5,760 nt of DNA from UBA7328 sp036479115 (GTDB lineage: Bacteria; Bacteroidota; Bacteroidia; Chitinophagales; Saprospiraceae), in assembly GCA_036479115.1 (NCBI GenBank), contig JAZGFD010000048.1:1-5760 (forward strand). The letters are read 5' to 3'. The notes below the pieces were generated by a model. The model saw only the letters and a program-made list of their open reading frames with translations. It ran no database searches and was not told the origin of the DNA. The position numbers and the translations under genes are program-made. Each line of letters begins with the position of its first letter. The first letter of the stretch is position 1. This document shows positions 5,406 to 5,760 of the stretch, in pieces.

Positions 5406-5760
5406 TTAGAAATGAATGGCAAGTCCTAAGCCATAGTCTCCAACTTGAAAATTAACCCGTGGTATTTTTGAACTAAGAGTCTTTGAGTTGACTCGATGGA
5501 GCATTTCTTTTTTATAATTTCCTTTCGCTATACCAGCTATAAGGTTGCCGAATATGGCAGTGCCTACTGCAGCCATGTGCCCAATGACCCAAATGGCCAA
5601 ACCAGTGTACAAATCCCCAATATCACGGCCAGAAGCAAGGCTTAAACCTACTATGTTAGCAACTGCAAAGAAACCTAATGAAGTATAATTTACAATCCTT
5701 TGAGATTTTCGTTGGAGATTAAATTTTTTAAATAACACATCCGTTTCTGGGTCTAGAGAA
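5406..5760 (-). CDS. Unrecognised protein with two hydrophobic segments, 5' end outside window
   Basis: 117 codons of the C-terminal part are visible. A GTG at 5738 could serve as a start, but the frame stays open to the window edge (SLDPETD precedes it), so I treat the gene as continuing to the right. Two hydrophobic stretches are seen: YTSLGFFAVANIVGLSLASG (18-37 counted from the GTG) and a longer one at about 44-72, rich in Gly, Ala and Ile (from LYTGLAIWVIGHM to GNLIAGIAKG). A basic segment follows, and the end is FQVGDYGLGLAIHF, with alternating hydrophobic residues and a final Phe as in many outer-membrane beta-strand proteins. An envelope location is likely; the function is unknown. 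It may belong to a Bacteroidota lipoprotein or membrane family with a glycine-rich C-terminus. Confidence 0.7.
   Translation of the reverse strand, partial: SLDPETDVLFKKFNLQRKSQRIVNYTSLGFFAVANIVGLSLASGRDIGDLYTGLAIWVIGHMAAVGTAIFGNLIAGIAKGNYKKEMLHRVNSKTLSSKIPRVNFQVGDYGLGLAIHF

Overview
The window looks like a chromosomal segment of a Bacteroidota bacterium. It is AT-rich, Shine-Dalgarno sequences are not evident, two copies of the Bacteroidota -7 promoter box (TAnnTTTG) are present, the Cas9 resembles the Bacteroidota branch of type II-C, and the sigma/anti-sigma pair is of the kind common in that phylum. The genus cannot be fixed from the sequence.

Region 1 (1-3051) is the leading end of a type II CRISPR-Cas locus. 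On the minus strand, a 64-residue helix-turn-helix (HTH) gene (2605-2799) overlaps the start of cas9 by ATGA. cas9 then runs out of the window at base 1: 869 codons are visible, covering RuvC-I, bridge helix, REC lobe, RuvC-II and most of HNH. The rest of cas9 and any cas1, cas2 and spacer array must lie to the left. Upstream and divergent, on the plus strand, is a tracrRNA with anti-repeat, nexus hairpin and a strong intrinsic terminator ending at 3051. Directly before the anti-repeat lies a repeat-like stretch that can fold back on it (14 of 15 pairs). A transcript starting further upstream would therefore resemble a natural single-guide RNA, with the preceding bases as a guide. The divergent interval also holds a 19-bp palindrome, a 12-bp direct repeat and a small hairpin. 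These are candidate operators for the HTH protein, or targets of the guide-like RNA. This is the most interesting part of the window: it suggests a cas9 operon with its own repressor, and possibly Cas9-RNA autoregulation.

Region 2 (3147-4477, plus strand) is a two-gene operon. An ECF-type sigma factor with a TTG start overlaps by ATGA a one-span membrane protein with a cytoplasmic anti-sigma-like N-terminus and a TPR-like exported C-terminus.

Region 3 (4478-5405) has no intact gene. It contains insertion-sequence debris: a perfect 14-bp inverted repeat (4796-4809 and 5184-5197) enclosing a transposase C-terminal fragment that resembles the IS66 family. It also contains a 13-bp hairpin and several short hairpins of one related family, three of them spaced 52-54 bp apart. 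Region 4 (5406-5760, minus strand) is the C-terminal end of an unrecognised protein with two hydrophobic segments.
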